Of a stretch of DNA of 64,000 nucleotides, positions 11,174 through 20,690 are shown piece after piece. The DNA comes from Saccharopolyspora sp. NFXS83 (GTDB taxonomy: Bacteria; Actinomycetota; Actinomycetes; Mycobacteriales; Pseudonocardiaceae). Every line of letters begins with the position of its first letter. The stretch's first letter is position 1. Below the pieces are notes generated by a model. The model was not told where the DNA came from. It saw only the letters and a program-made list of their open reading frames with translations, and did not search any database. The position numbers were made by a program, and so were the translations under genes. Location: positions 1-64,000 of the forward strand of contig NZ_JAPFGB010000034.1 in assembly GCF_026241095.1 (NCBI RefSeq). Reading direction: 5' to 3'.

Positions 11174-12337
11174 TTGCGGGACATCACGATCGTCGGGGCG
11201 TCGCTGGCCGGCCTGACGACCGCCCGCTCCTTGCGGGAGCAGGGTTTCGACGGGCGGATCGTCGTGATCGGCGACGAGGAGCACGCGCCCTACGACCGCC
11301 CGCCCCTGTCCAAGGAGTTCCTGGCGGGCACCTCCTCCGAGGACGACATCGGCCTGACCGAGCCGGAGGACTCCGGGCTGGGCATCGAGTGGCGGCTGGG
11401 CAGCAGGGCCGAAGCCCTCGACACCGGTGAGCGCGCGGTGCTGCTCGACGACGGGGAGCGCATCACCGCCGACGGTGTCGTGCTGGCCACCGGGGCGCGG
11501 GCGCGCACCCTGCCGGACTCGGTGCCCGAAGGCGTGCACACCCTCCGCACGCTCGACGACGCCCGCGCGCTGCGCAAGGAACTCGTGCCCGGGGCGCGGC
11601 TGATCGTCATCGGAGCCGGGTTCATCGGAGCCGAGATCGCCTCGACCGCGGTCGGGCTCGGCTGCGAAGTGGACATCGTCGAAGCGGCGGCCGTTCCCCT
11701 GCAACGAGCGCTGGGCACCGACATGGGCGCGGTGTGCGGCCGGCTGCACGCCCGCAACGGCGTCCGGATGCACCTGCGGGCCGGTCTGGCCGAACTGGTC
11801 GGCGAGCTCCGCGTGACGGCCGTCCGGCTCGAAGACGGGCGCGAGCTGCCCGCCGACGTGGTGGTGGTCGGCATCGGCGCCCAGCCGAACGTGGAATGGC
11901 TGGCGGACTCGGGAATCCCGTTGCACAACGGCGTTCTCACCGACGAACGGGGCCTGACCGACGTCCCCGGCGTCGCGGCCGTCGGCGACTGCGCCAACTC
12001 GCACCGGTCCTACACCGCGGAATCCATGCGGCTGGAGCACTGGACGAACGCGCTGCAGCAACCCGCGGCGGCCGTCGCGGCGCTGCTGGGCCGGGAGCAC
12101 GCCGCACCCGCCCACCACGCGGTCCCCTACTTCTGGTCCGACCAGTACGGCCACCAGATCCAGTTCGCGGGGCACCGCACGGCGGACTGCTCGATCCAGG
12201 TGGAAGAAGGAGATCTCGACTCCGGCGACTTCCTGGCGCTCTACGTCGACGGCGCGGGCGCTCCGGTCGGAGTGCTCGGCATCGACCGCCCCCGCGCGTT
12301 CGGCCGATGGCGCCGACGCCTCGCGGGCAGACTCTGA
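11174..12337 (+). CDS. Ferredoxin reductase, NAD(P)H/FAD-dependent
   Basis: A 387-residue BphA4/rubredoxin-reductase-type flavoprotein. It has an N-terminal FAD-binding VGASLAGLTTARSLREQG, the typical YDRPPLSKEFL segment, a second dinucleotide fold VIGAGFIGAEIAST, and VAAVGDCAN for FAD binding near residues 270-280. It would transfer electrons from NAD(P)H to the Rieske ferredoxin encoded immediately upstream (one base between stop and start). The start is TTG at 11174 with GGGGTGAG upstream; the spacing to the ferredoxin stop implies coupled translation. The dedicated electron chain supports an oxygenase partner in the same cluster. Confidence 0.9.
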   Translation: MRDITIVGASLAGLTTARSLREQGFDGRIVVIGDEEHAPYDRPPLSKEFLAGTSSEDDIGLTEPEDSGLGIEWRLGSRAEALDTGERAVLLDDGERITADGVVLATGARARTLPDSVPEGVHTLRTLDDARALRKELVPGARLIVIGAGFIGAEIASTAVGLGCEVDIVEAAAVPLQRALGTDMGAVCGRLHARNGVRMHLRAGLAELVGELRVTAVRLEDGRELPADVVVVGIGAQPNVEWLADSGIPLHNGVLTDERGLTDVPGVAAVGDCANSHRSYTAESMRLEHWTNALQQPAAAVAALLGREHAAPAHHAVPYFWSDQYGHQIQFAGHRTADCSIQVEEGDLDSGDFLALYVDGAGAPVGVLGIDRPRAFGRWRRRLAGRL

Positions 12338-12479
12338 CCGCTCACCGACGCGACGCGCTCCCCAGGCAGCACCGCCGTCCGCACCGGGCTCCGCGCGGAC
12401 CCGGTCGGAGTCCTGCACGAGCCGGCACGCCGTCGGACGACATCACCCACGCGTTCCGGCGCTGCGACACGGGCTCGGA

Positions 12480-12507
12480 CGGGAACGCGACCCAGGTCTC
12501 GTTCCCG
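12480..12507. terminator. Hairpin between convergent reductase and gntR genes
   Basis: CGGGAACG and CGTTCCCG around a 12-base loop, lying between two genes that converge. Probably a weak bidirectional terminator. The other 170 bases of this gap contain nothing else recognised. Confidence 0.45.
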
Positions 12508-12536
12508 CTCGCCTACCCCGGTCGCTCCGGCGGGTG

Positions 12537-13199
12537 TCAGACCACCGCCCGGATCGCCTTCTCGAAACCCAGCACGTGCTCGCGGGCGAGCCGCTCGGAC
12601 TCGGCGGAGTCGCGCGCGCCGATCGCCCGCAGCAGCGCGGTGTGCTCACCGACGTGGCTGTCGAAGTTCACCATCCGGTCCAGGAACAGGCAGAAGATCC
12701 GAGTCGCCAGGTTGTCGTAGCGCACCAGGGTGTCCTCCAGGTGCGGATTCCCCGCCGCCCTGTAGATGGCGCGGTGCACGTGCAGGTCCCAGCGCATCAA
12801 CTCGTCCCGGCTGAGCGAGCGCACGTCGACCCGGTCCAGGGCATCGGCCAGCTCGGCCACCTCGCCCAGCTTCGCCGCGTCCGCGGATTCGGCGGCCCGC
12901 CGAGCCGCCAGCGGTTCCAACTGCGCCCGCAGCTCGGAGATGTAGGCGAGGTCGGTGATGTCGACGGCCGTGGCGAAGGTGCCCCGCCGCGGGTAGGACA
13001 CCACGAGCCGGTCGATCTCCAGCCGCTTGAGCGCCTCGCGCACCGGAGTCCGGCCGATGTCCAGCGATCCGGCGAGGGCCACGTCGTCGATCGCGGTCAT
13101 GGGCGGGATGTCGAGCATGATCAGTCGGTCCCGGATGGCCGCGTACGCCTTGTCGGCCATCGAGGTGTACACCGGTTCACCGCTGGTCACAGCGCCCAT
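12537..13199 (-). CDS. GntR-family regulator with FCD ligand domain
   Basis: A 220-residue regulator. The winged helix occupies about residues 15-75 (AYAAIRDRLIMLDIPPM, then IGRTPVREALKRLE, the classic GntR recognition region). The FCD domain has DLHVHRAIYRAAGNPHL and a later EH pair; FadR/VanR-type FCD domains bind metal plus a carboxylate with such Asp/His residues. It sits at the end of the betaine island and has a TTGACATATCAG site 54 bases upstream of its own start. That suggests autoregulation and control of the glyA, dmgO and transporter promoters carrying the same motif. The effector is unknown; a pathway intermediate such as dimethylglycine or glycine betaine would be natural. Confidence 0.85.
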   Translation of the reverse strand: MGAVTSGEPVYTSMADKAYAAIRDRLIMLDIPPMTAIDDVALAGSLDIGRTPVREALKRLEIDRLVVSYPRRGTFATAVDITDLAYISELRAQLEPLAARRAAESADAAKLGEVAELADALDRVDVRSLSRDELMRWDLHVHRAIYRAAGNPHLEDTLVRYDNLATRIFCLFLDRMVNFDSHVGEHTALLRAIGARDSAESERLAREHVLGFEKAIRAVV

Positions 13200-13252
13200 C
13201 CCGTCCTCGGCGTCGTCGACGGGCAGCAGCTTCCGAAGGTGCCGAGATGACT

Positions 13253-13263
13253 TGACATATCAG
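13253..13263. promoter_or_regulatory. Putative GntR operator, site D (gntR itself)
   Basis: TGACATATCAG within CTTGACATATCAGC, 54 bases upstream of the regulator start. It is followed by a second partial half-site, GTATCTG, at about 13268. Closest match: site B upstream of dmgO. Confidence 0.6.
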
Positions 13264-13463
13264 CAGTGTATCTGTTGGCGCTCCACCGATGCCTGGTCGT
13301 GGTGGCCCGCGTCACCGGTTCGGCCGGTCTCGGGGACGCCGTCGGAGCAACCGGGCCGGAACCGCCGTCGCCTTTCCGGTCGAGCGCGGAGGAAGAGCGC
13401 TGGTCCGCTGCGCCTTTCGGGCCGGGTGGGGAATTTCCGCCGATCTCGCCCCGGATCCTCGGT

Positions 13464-14219
13464 TCAGCCAGGCGTCCGATTCCTCCGCACTCCGCGGTTT
13501 CCCGCTCCGAGACCGCGCCGTGCGAGCGCCTCCCGGCCTGGCGCTGCGCCCTCCCCTGCCGGGCTCGTCCACCACGAGTCGGCCCGCTCGCGGAACAGTT
13601 CCGGGGCGAGTCCTCCAGCGCCTTCGGGGATCGCGCCGGTGATCGGGACTCCGGTGACGCGGGGCAGCTCGGTGCGGTTGCAGCGCTCGGCCAGCCCGAG
13701 CTCCGCCGGGACCGAGCCGAGCACCAGGCCGTCCGGTTCCAGTCCGCGCGAGCGCAGCGCGTCCACGGTCAGCTCGGTGTGGTTGAGGGTGCCGAGACCG
13801 ATCCTCGCCACGACGTGCACCCGCACCGGGTGGTCCGCGGCCAGGTCCGCGGCGAGGTCCCGGATCGTGCCGCCCGCGGTGTCGAGGCGGACCCGGACGC
13901 CGCCCGCTCCCTCCACGATCACGGTGCCGCGAGTCCCGGCCAGGTCGCGGATCCTGGCCGCGTGCTCACCGACGGTCGGGATCGCCTCGCCGCGCAGCCG
14001 GGCCGCCGTGTCCGGCGCGAGCGGATCCGCGAGCCGGGTGAACTCGGCGACCTCGCATCCGGCCAGCCGCCGCACGACGGAGATGTCCGGTTCGTCGGGG
14101 CCGACGCCGGTCTGCGCCGGTTTCACGACGATCGTCCCCGGCCCGGATCGGACGGCGAGCGCCGCGGTGGTCACGGTCTTGCCGACACCGGTGTCGGTGC
14201 CGACGACGAAGACGATCAC
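13464..14219 (-). CDS. bioD: Dethiobiotin synthetase
   Basis: A 251-residue ATP-dependent enzyme that closes the ureido ring of dethiobiotin from diaminopelargonic acid and CO2. The P-loop GTDTGVGKT has Lys14; VVKPAQTGVG and VIVEGAGGVRVRL are the usual substrate and Mg motifs. The start is GTG, overlapping the bioF stop (GTGA). The C-terminal 30 residues are arginine- and glycine-rich and extend past the usual end of the family, probably read-through of low-complexity sequence to the next stop. Last gene of the bioBAFD operon. Confidence 0.9.
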   Translation of the reverse strand: MIVFVVGTDTGVGKTVTTAALAVRSGPGTIVVKPAQTGVGPDEPDISVVRRLAGCEVAEFTRLADPLAPDTAARLRGEAIPTVGEHAARIRDLAGTRGTVIVEGAGGVRVRLDTAGGTIRDLAADLAADHPVRVHVVARIGLGTLNHTELTVDALRSRGLEPDGLVLGSVPAELGLAERCNRTELPRVTGVPITGAIPEGAGGLAPELFRERADSWWTSPAGEGAAPGREALARRGLGAGNRGVRRNRTPG

Positions 14220-15355
14220 GATCGTTCCCGGTGGTCGTCTACAACGTGGGACAGCACGTCGACGGCGACGGCCCAGCGGTCCTCGCCGACCCCGGCTCGG
14301 GCGGTGATCCGGAGCCGGGAGATGCCGTCCGGCACCGAGGGCGGCCGGAAGCAGCCGACCCGGACACCCGCCGCCAGCGCCGCGGCCTGGGCGGCGACGG
14401 CGACCTGCGGGGACGGCATCGGCGCCGAGAGCACCGCGCCCGCCGAACGCGGCACGCCGAGCCGCTCGGCGAGTTCACCGCCGCGCCGGTGGATCACCGA
14501 GGGCAGCTCCGGCCGCCACCGCAATCGGCGCAGCGCGTCCAGCGCACCGGCGGTGGGAGCCGGTGCGAGGCCGGTGTCGAAGATGAACGGGCGGGCGCGG
14601 TTGGTGAGGTGGTCGATCAACGCCGCGGAGCCCAGCACCGCGCCGCCCATCGCGCCGAGCGACTTCGACAGCGTCGCGGTGACCACGACCTGCGGGTGCC
14701 GCGCCAAGCCGTGAGCGTGCACCGATCCCCGGCCGCAGTCCCCGACGACGCCGATCCCGTGGGCTTCGTCGACGAGCAGCAGCGCGTCGTGCTCGGCGCA
14801 CGCCGCGGCCAGCTCCGGGAGCGGCGCGGCATCGCCGAGCACCGAGAAGATCGACTCGGTGAGCACGATCGCGCGCCGGTCCCCCGCTGCCGCCAGCGCG
14901 GCACGCACGGCCGACACGTCGTTGTGCGGGACGACCTCGATCGCCGCGCGGGACAGCCGCGCGGCGTCGATCAGCGAGGCGTGCGCGTGCGCGTCGGAGA
15001 CGACCAGCGACCGCTTGTCGGCCAGCGCGGTCACCGCGGACAGGTTCGCGTGGTATCCGGTGGAGAACACCAGCGCGGCCTCGCGGCCGGTGAACTCGGC
15101 GAGCTCGCGCTCCAGCTCGGCGTGCAGCTCGGTGGTGCCCGTGACCAGCCGGGAGGCCCCGGCGCCCGCGCCCCACAGGAGGGCGGCATCGGCCGCGGCA
15201 CGCCGCACTCCGGGGTGCGCGCCGAGGCCGAGGTAGTCGTTGCCCGCGAGGTCGATGACCGCCTCGGTCGCCGGCCTCGGCCGCAGCGCGCGCTGCACTC
15301 CGGCGTGCTCGCGCGCGGAGCGCTGCGCGGCGAACCAGTCGTCCCAGCCGCTCAT
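14216..15355 (-). CDS. bioF: 8-amino-7-oxononanoate synthase
   Basis: A 379-residue PLP enzyme condensing pimeloyl-ACP/CoA with L-alanine. Motifs are [18 protein letters not shown] near the N-terminus, [14 protein letters not shown] (PLP Asp) and [11 protein letters not shown], containing the Schiff-base lysine. The start is ATG overlapping the bioA stop by 4 bp, and its own stop overlaps the bioD start. Coupled translation throughout the operon is evident. Confidence 0.93.
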   Translation of the reverse strand: MSGWDDWFAAQRSAREHAGVQRALRPRPATEAVIDLAGNDYLGLGAHPGVRRAAADAALLWGAGAGASRLVTGTTELHAELERELAEFTGREAALVFSTGYHANLSAVTALADKRSLVVSDAHAHASLIDAARLSRAAIEVVPHNDVSAVRAALAAAGDRRAIVLTESIFSVLGDAAPLPELAAACAEHDALLLVDEAHGIGVVGDCGRGSVHAHGLARHPQVVVTATLSKSLGAMGGAVLGSAALIDHLTNRARPFIFDTGLAPAPTAGALDALRRLRWRPELPSVIHRRGGELAERLGVPRSAGAVLSAPMPSPQVAVAAQAAALAAGVRVGCFRPPSVPDGISRLRITARAGVGEDRWAVAVDVLSHVVDDHRERS

Positions 15356-16611
15356 CCGGCCTCCGCCGCAGCTGCGATCCCGCCGCACACGGCGGCGATG
15401 TCCTCGTCGGTGCACACGTACGGCGGCATGGTGTAGATCAGGTCGCGGAACGGCCGCAACCACACGCCGTGCGCCAACGCGGCTTCGGTCGCCGCGGCCA
15501 CGTCGATCTCGTGGTCGAGCTGGACGACGCCGACCGCGCCGAGCACGCGCACGTCGGCGGCCGGAATCCCGTGCAGCGCCTGCAAACCCGCGTTGATCCG
15601 GCGCACGTCGGCCGCCCAGTCGCCGTTCACCAGCAGGTCCAGGCTGGCCGTGGCGACCGCGCAGGCCAGCGGGTTGCCCATGAACGTGGGGCCGTGCATG
15701 AGCACCCCGGACTCCGAGGCGGACAGCCCGCGCGCCACCTCCGCCGTGCACAACGTGGCCGCCAGCGACAGGTAGCCGCCGGTGAGCGCCTTGCCGACGC
15801 ACAGGACGTCCGGCCGCACCGGCCCCGCGTCCCCGGCGAACAGGGTGCCGGTGCGGCCGAAGCCGGTCGCGATCTCGTCGAAGACGAGCACCAGGCCGTG
15901 CTCGTCGGCGACCTCGCGGAAGACCGCCAGGCAGTGCGCGGAGTAGGGCCGCATCCCGCCCGCTCCCTGCAGCAGCGGCTCCACGATCAGCCCGGCGAGC
16001 CGGTCGGCGTGCTCGGCCGCGAGCGCGCGGAACCCTTCCGCCCAGGCGGCGACGTCGGCGTCGTGGCGCGGCGGACGTGCGCCGAACACCTGCTCCGGCA
16101 GCGCACCGGACCACATCGCGTGCATGCCGCCGTCGGGATCGCACACGCTCATGCAGTCGAACGTGTCGCCGTGGTAGCCGCCGCGCACCGTGAGGAACCG
16201 GGTCCGCCCCGGCCGACGGGCACCGCGCTGGTACTGCAGCGCCATCTTCATCGCCACTTCGACGCTCACCGATCCGGAGTCGGCGAGGAAGACGCGGTCG
16301 AGCCCGTCGGGCGTGAGGTCGACCAGGCGGCGGGCCAGTTCGACGGCCGGTTCGTGGGTGAGCCCGCCGAACATCACGTGCGACATCCGCTCGACCTGAC
16401 CGCGCACCGCCTCGTCCAGCGCGGGATGCCGGTAGCCGTGGACCGCCGACCACCACGACGCCATCCCGTCCACGACCTCACCGATGCCGTCGATGCTGAT
16501 CCGGCTGCCGCGGGCGCCGGTGACCAGGCGGGTCGGCGCCGGGTCGGTCATCGACGTGTACGGGTGCCACAGGTGCGCGCGGTCGAACGCGAGCTGCTCG
16601 TCGGGAGTCAT
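15352..16611 (-). CDS. bioA: Adenosylmethionine-8-amino-7-oxononanoate aminotransferase
   Basis: A 419-residue class III aminotransferase transferring the amino group of S-adenosylmethionine to KAPA. It starts with the family-typical [16 protein letters not shown]. It has [30 protein letters not shown] (PLP Asp) and [15 protein letters not shown] (PLP lysine). Length is normal for BioA. It begins three bases after the bioB stop and overlaps bioF by ATGA. Confidence 0.95.
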   Translation of the reverse strand: MTPDEQLAFDRAHLWHPYTSMTDPAPTRLVTGARGSRISIDGIGEVVDGMASWWSAVHGYRHPALDEAVRGQVERMSHVMFGGLTHEPAVELARRLVDLTPDGLDRVFLADSGSVSVEVAMKMALQYQRGARRPGRTRFLTVRGGYHGDTFDCMSVCDPDGGMHAMWSGALPEQVFGARPPRHDADVAAWAEGFRALAAEHADRLAGLIVEPLLQGAGGMRPYSAHCLAVFREVADEHGLVLVFDEIATGFGRTGTLFAGDAGPVRPDVLCVGKALTGGYLSLAATLCTAEVARGLSASESGVLMHGPTFMGNPLACAVATASLDLLVNGDWAADVRRINAGLQALHGIPAADVRVLGAVGVVQLDHEIDVAAATEAALAHGVWLRPFRDLIYTMPPYVCTDEDIAAVCGGIAAAAEAG

Positions 16612-16614
16612 CGG

Positions 16615-17673
16615 TCAGGCGTTGGGCAGCAGGTCGGTTCCGGCGCCGCGGCGGCGGATCACCGGTCCCGCGGCTCGCTGGGCGAGGTCCTGCTCGGAGC
16701 CGAGCACGACGAAACCGTTGTCCCGGATCATCTCCAGGTCGGCTTCGGCGGCCTGGCCCTCCGAAGTCAGGTAGTCGCCGAGGAAGATCGAGTTGGCCAC
16801 GTGCAGCGCGATCGGCTGCAACGACCGCAGGTGGACCTCGCGACCACCGGCGATCCGGACCTCCTTGTCCGGGCAGACGAATCGCGCCATCGCCAGGATC
16901 AGCAGGCACCGCGCCGGGGTGAGCTCCCAGGTGTTCTCGAACGGGGTGCCGTCGAACGGCAGCAGGAAGTTCACCGGGATCGAGTCCGCCCCCAGCTCCC
17001 GCAGCGCGAACAGCGCCTCGACAAGCTGCTCGTCGGACTCCCCCAGCCCGGCGATCAGCCCGGAGCACGGGGACAGCCCCGCGTCCTTGGCCTTGCGCAC
17101 GGTGTCCACCCGGTCCGCGTAGGTGTGGGTCTGGACGATGTTGTGGTGGTGGCTCTCGGCGGTGTTGATGTTGTGGTTGTACGCGTCCACCCCGGCGGCC
17201 TTGAGGCGTTCCGCCTGATCGTCCTTGAGCAGCCCCAGGCAGGCGCAGATCTCGACGTCCGGGTGCTGCCGCTTGAGCGCACCGGCCATCTCCGCGACCT
17301 TGTCGATGTCCCGGGTGGACGGTCCGCGGCCGGAGGCGACCATGCACACCCGGCTCGCGCCGCCTTCCAGCCCGGCACCGGCCTGCGCGAGCGCGGCGTC
17401 CTGGGACAGCCACGAGTACTTGAGGATCGGGGCCGCGGAGCCGATGGCCTGCGAGCAGTAGTTGCAGTTCTCCTGGCACAGCCCCGATTTGAGGTCCACC
17501 AGGTAGTTCACCTTCACCGCGTTGCCGAAGTGCGCGCGGCGCAGCCGACCGGCGGCGGCCACCACGGACATCAGCTCGTCGTCGGGGGCCCGCAGCACGG
17601 CGAGCGCGTCCTCGGTGGTCGCCGGGCTCCCGGCGAGGACGTCGTCGGCGAGCTGGTCGAAGGTGGTGGTCAT
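16615..17673 (-). CDS. bioB: Biotin synthase
   Basis: A 352-residue radical-SAM enzyme inserting sulfur into dethiobiotin. The radical-SAM cluster motif CQENCNYC is at residues 66-73 (Cys66, Cys70, Cys73). Further family signatures are [25 protein letters not shown] and [11 protein letters not shown]. First gene of bioBAFD. The promoter region contains two tandem BioQ-type palindromes and a divergent bioQ regulator. Confidence 0.96.
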   Translation of the reverse strand: MTTTFDQLADDVLAGSPATTEDALAVLRAPDDELMSVVAAAGRLRRAHFGNAVKVNYLVDLKSGLCQENCNYCSQAIGSAAPILKYSWLSQDAALAQAGAGLEGGASRVCMVASGRGPSTRDIDKVAEMAGALKRQHPDVEICACLGLLKDDQAERLKAAGVDAYNHNINTAESHHHNIVQTHTYADRVDTVRKAKDAGLSPCSGLIAGLGESDEQLVEALFALRELGADSIPVNFLLPFDGTPFENTWELTPARCLLILAMARFVCPDKEVRIAGGREVHLRSLQPIALHVANSIFLGDYLTSEGQAAEADLEMIRDNGFVVLGSEQDLAQRAAGPVIRRRGAGTDLLPNA

Positions 17674-17704
17674 CGCTTCTCCCCGGGGTCGGCTGACGCG
17701 GCGA

Positions 17705-17734
17705 CCTGAACAGCGTTCAGGTGAACAGCGTTCA
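17705..17734. promoter_or_regulatory. Two tandem BioQ-type operators
   Basis: Two copies of TGAACAGCGTTCA (17707-17719 and 17722-17734), centres 15 bp apart, in the 103-bp gap between divergent bioB and bioQ. The motif fits the TGAAC-N3-GTT-type palindrome described for actinobacterial BioQ. Tandem placement would let two dimers bind the same region and control both directions. Confidence 0.85.
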
Positions 17735-17776
17735 GGTTAAACTGGGAGGACGGATCGGTCAACGGGAAGGATTCGC

Positions 17777-18331
17777 GTGCGCTACCACCGCGCCGACATC
17801 GTCGATCGCGCCCTCGCGGTGCTCGACGAGTACGGGCTGGAATCGCTGACGATGCGCAGGCTCGCGGCCGAGCTCGGCGTGCAACCCAGCGCGCTCTACC
17901 ACCACGTGCCGAACAAGCAGACGCTGCTGGCCGCGATCGCCGACGAGATCTTGCGCCGCGGCCGACGACCGCACCGGGCCACGGAGTGGGACGGGCGCGT
18001 CGTCGAGCTCTGCGGGCAACTGCGGGACGCGATGCTCGCGTACCGCGACGGCGCCGAGGTCGTCGCCACGGCGCACACCTTCGGCCTCGGCCGGGACGAC
18101 ACCGCCGGCAGGCTCCGCGACGCGCTGCGCGACGGCGGCCTGCCCGCGGACCTGGTGGACCTGGCCACCCGCACCTTCCTGCACCTCGTGTTCGGGCACG
18201 CCACCGAGGAGCAGACCGCGCTGCAGGCCGCGAGCGCCGGTGCGATCGATCGCGACCCCGGCGGCCCCGACGACTTCGAACGAAGCCTGGAACTCGTCCT
18301 CGACGGACTTCGGGCCAGGACTCTTCCTTGA
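17777..18331 (+). CDS. bioQ: TetR-family biotin regulator BioQ
   Basis: A 184-residue TetR protein. The helix-turn-helix is in about residues 5-48 (IVDRALAVLDEYGLESLTMR, AAELGVQPSALYHHVPNKQT), followed by an all-helical ligand domain. The start is GTG behind GGGAAGG. Divergence from bioBAFD with the two palindromes between them identifies it as BioQ, the actinobacterial repressor of biotin genes. No biotin-ligase domain is present, so biotin status must be sensed some other way. A member of the dispersed repeat family follows directly after the stop codon. Confidence 0.85.
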   Translation: MRYHRADIVDRALAVLDEYGLESLTMRRLAAELGVQPSALYHHVPNKQTLLAAIADEILRRGRRPHRATEWDGRVVELCGQLRDAMLAYRDGAEVVATAHTFGLGRDDTAGRLRDALRDGGLPADLVDLATRTFLHLVFGHATEEQTALQAASAGAIDRDPGGPDDFERSLELVLDGLRARTLP

Positions 18332-18334
18332 CCT

Positions 18335-18510
18335 GAGCACGGCGCGGACGGCGGAACCTCAGCGGATTCCGCACTGCGGGACCGAGTTCGCGAGCGGCTC
18401 CGCCACGCGCGACATCGCCGCCCTCACGAGGAAACCGCCGCGGGTCGACCTGCCCTGGTGGCCGCCGCTCAGCGGCTTCGCCGCCGGCAAGACCGCGCGC
18501 CACGAGAGGT
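18335..18510 (-). repeat. Dispersed repeat, copy 3 (inverted, divergent)
   Basis: On the minus strand it reads GGCGGCGAAGCCGCTGAGC, GGTTTCCTCGTGAGG, GGCGATGTCGCGCGTGGCGG, CCCGCAGTGCGG and CCGCTGAGGTTCCGCC, in the same order as the other copies. It is the most diverged copy. It occupies the gap between bioQ and the decayed cupin gene, next to the deletion scar at about 18690. Confidence 0.6.
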
Positions 18511-18692
18511 TCAGTCGTCGAGGGTGATCCTGGCGTCTTCCGCTACCGCCACCAGGAGGACCTTCGTGTCACCGGTGAGCAGTTGCCAGCTGTGGCGGAT
18601 TCCGCCGGAGCAGTAGAGGGCGTCGCCTTCGGCGAGGTCGTGCTCCGCCGCGCCCGCCACCACTCGGGCCGCGCCGCGGACCACGCCTCTAC
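18511..18692 (-). pseudogene. Cupin-type regulator, C-terminal remnant
   Basis: The minus strand reads an uninterrupted tail, VVRGAARVVAGAAEHDLAEG followed by DALYCSGGIRHSW, ending in ARITLDD and a stop. This is the last two-thirds of a cupin barrel, as found at the C-terminus of XRE-cupin transcriptional regulators (AEGDxLYxxGxxxH-type motif). Upstream the cupin sequence stops abruptly near 18690, where an oppositely oriented sulfotransferase-like frame begins, also without its N-terminus. No HTH domain or start remains. The two look like a divergent regulator/target pair fused by a deletion. Confidence 0.6.
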
Positions 18693-19415
18693 GCCGCCGC
18701 CGAACCCGTGGACCCCGCGCTCGTGCCCGGCGGAGTACCGGACACCGAGGCCGACGGCGTGCTCTACGCCGACGTGCTCCGGGAGGTCGGCCCCGACGGC
18801 GAGCTGCTGTGGGAGTGGCGGGCGATCGAGCACCTGCCGCCCGAGGACTACCCGCTGCAGCCGCACTACTGGCGGGAGCACTGGCCGCTGGTCAACAGCG
18901 TCTCCGAGCTCGCCGACGGCAACATCGTCGCGAGCCTGCGCAGCGTCTCCGCGGTGATCGTGATCGAGCGGGCGACCGGGAACGTGCTGTGGCGCTTGGG
19001 TTCCGACGTGGTCGCCCAGCAGCACTGCGTGTCCGAACTGGAGGACGGCAAGCTGCTGATCTTCGACAACGGCACCTTCCGCGCCAGGGAGAGCGTGACG
19101 TTCTCGCGGGTCGTCGAGGTCGACCGCGCGACGTCCGAGATCACCTGGGAGTACCACGACTCCACCCGCGAAGCGTTCTTCACGCCGTTCATGGGCAGCG
19201 CGCAGCGGCTGGGCAACGGCAACACGATGATCACCGAGTCCGCCTTCGGCCGGATCTTCGAGATCACCCCGGACGGCCGGGTGTGCTGGGAGTTCGTCGT
19301 GCCGCAATTCTCGCGCTACCACGAGCCCGAAGCGGCTCGGGTGTTCCCGAGCGAGTCGAACGCACTGTTCCGGGCCTACCGGTACTCGGCGGCGGAACTG
19401 CCGTGGCTGCGGTGA
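18690..19415 (+). pseudogene. Arylsulfotransferase-like protein, 5'-truncated
   Basis: The open frame reads from about 18690 (YAAAEPVDPALVPGG) to a stop at 19415, about 240 residues. Motifs such as GELLWEWRAIEHLPPEDY, VNSVSELADGNIVASLRS, VLWRLGSDVVAQQHC and GNGNTMITESAFGRIFEIT are the repeated beta-propeller blades of ASST-type arylsulfotransferases. Complete members are substantially longer; here the signal region and first blades are missing. A GTG at 18708 has no ribosome site. Its 3' end overlaps the permease start (GTGA), suggesting an ancestral operon. Expression from a fused upstream promoter cannot be excluded. Confidence 0.65.
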
Positions 19416-20683
19416 GCCCCTCGGGCGAAGCGGTGCCGCTCAAGACGCTCGCGCCGCTGGCCGTGCAGCACCTGCTGGTGATGATCACCGGGCCGATCTC
19501 GTCGGTGTTCCTCGTCGCGCACGCGCTGGACCTCGACGCGGATTCCTCCGCGCGGTTGCTCGCGGCGTTCTTCCTGGTCTCGGCGATCGGCACGGCCTTC
19601 CAGTCGACCGGTTTCCTGCGGGTGGGCGCGCGGTTGCCGTTCGTGATGCTGCCTGGTGGCGCCGTCGTCGTGCTGTTCATCCAGATCGCGCAGCGCACCG
19701 ACGCGCGCACGGCGAGCGGGGCCGTGGTGCTCACCGGGCTCGCCTGCTTCGCGCTCGCCCCCGTGTTCCTGCGGATCGTGCGGTTCTTCCCACCGCTCGT
19801 GCTCGGCGTCATGGTGATCGTGATCGGTGTGAACCTGCTGCGCATCACCGCCCAGCTCGTGGCCGGGCCTGCGGGCTCGGCGGAGCCCTCGTCGCTGTGG
19901 CTGATGGCGGCGACGATCGTGCTGACGGTGGTGCTGTTCCGCTTCCTGCGCGGCGGCTGGCGCCGGGTCGCGGTGCTGCTGGGCATGGTCGGCGGCATGC
20001 TGCTCGGGTTCGCGACGGGCCAGCTCGGCGAGATCACCGGCGGCCCGGTCTTCGCGTGGCCGCAGCCGTTCCCGTTCGGCGTGCCGCACTTCGACCTGCT
20101 GGCGACCGTGCCGATGCTGCTGTTCGCGATCGGCGCGATGGCCGAGGCGACGGGCCAGACCGTGCTCAACGCGGAAGCCGTGGGCACCCCCGTCGACCGC
20201 AAGCGCCACATCGGCGGCACGATCCGCGGCGATGCCGTCGCTTCGCTGCTGAGCGGCGCGTTCGGCGGTCCGGTGATGGTGACCAGCGGCGAGAACGTCG
20301 GCATCGTGCGCATCACGCGGGTGCGCAGCCGCTACGTCACGCTCGGCACGGCCGTGCTCCTGGCGGTGATCGCATTCCTCGCGCCGGTGGCCCGGCTGAT
20401 CAACGCCGTGCCCGCCGCCGTCGTCTGCGGCACCGGGCTGGTGGTGTTCGGCATGATCACCGGGCTGGGCGTGAAGATGCTGCGCGAGGTCGACTTCGGC
20501 CAGGACGGCAACCTGATGGTCGCCACGGCGGCGCTGGTCGCCGGGCTGCTGCCCGTCGTCGCACCGGACCTGTACCAGGCCCTACCGCCATCGCCGGGTC
20601 TCATCCTCGGCAGCGGCGTGACCATGGCCGCGCTCGTCGGAGTCCTCGGCAACCTGCTGTTCTCCGCACGCGCGCCAGAGTGA
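19412..20683 (+). CDS. NCS2 (xanthine/uracil-type) permease
   Basis: A 423-residue membrane transporter of the nucleobase-cation symporter-2 / SLC23 family, with 12-14 hydrophobic segments. The first helix carries LAVQHLLVMITGP, a variant of the family QH motif. The signature loop is TSGENVGIVRITRVRSRY, corresponding to the NCS2 QNxGxxxxTxxxSR motif. The start is GTG overlapping the stop of the truncated sulfotransferase by 4 bp. Because the upstream gene has lost its promoter side, expression of this permease may now depend on another promoter. The substrate could be xanthine, urate or uracil; sequence alone does not decide. Confidence 0.85.
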   Translation: MSPSGEAVPLKTLAPLAVQHLLVMITGPISSVFLVAHALDLDADSSARLLAAFFLVSAIGTAFQSTGFLRVGARLPFVMLPGGAVVVLFIQIAQRTDARTASGAVVLTGLACFALAPVFLRIVRFFPPLVLGVMVIVIGVNLLRITAQLVAGPAGSAEPSSLWLMAATIVLTVVLFRFLRGGWRRVAVLLGMVGGMLLGFATGQLGEITGGPVFAWPQPFPFGVPHFDLLATVPMLLFAIGAMAEATGQTVLNAEAVGTPVDRKRHIGGTIRGDAVASLLSGAFGGPVMVTSGENVGIVRITRVRSRYVTLGTAVLLAVIAFLAPVARLINAVPAAVVCGTGLVVFGMITGLGVKMLREVDFGQDGNLMVATAALVAGLLPVVAPDLYQALPPSPGLILGSGVTMAALVGVLGNLLFSARAPE

Positions 20684-20690
20684 TCGAGCC

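Noticed and set aside
13266-14714. Long plus-strand frames across bioD and bioF
   Set aside because: Antisense shadows with Arg/Pro/Gly-rich composition; the minus-strand frames have full family motifs.
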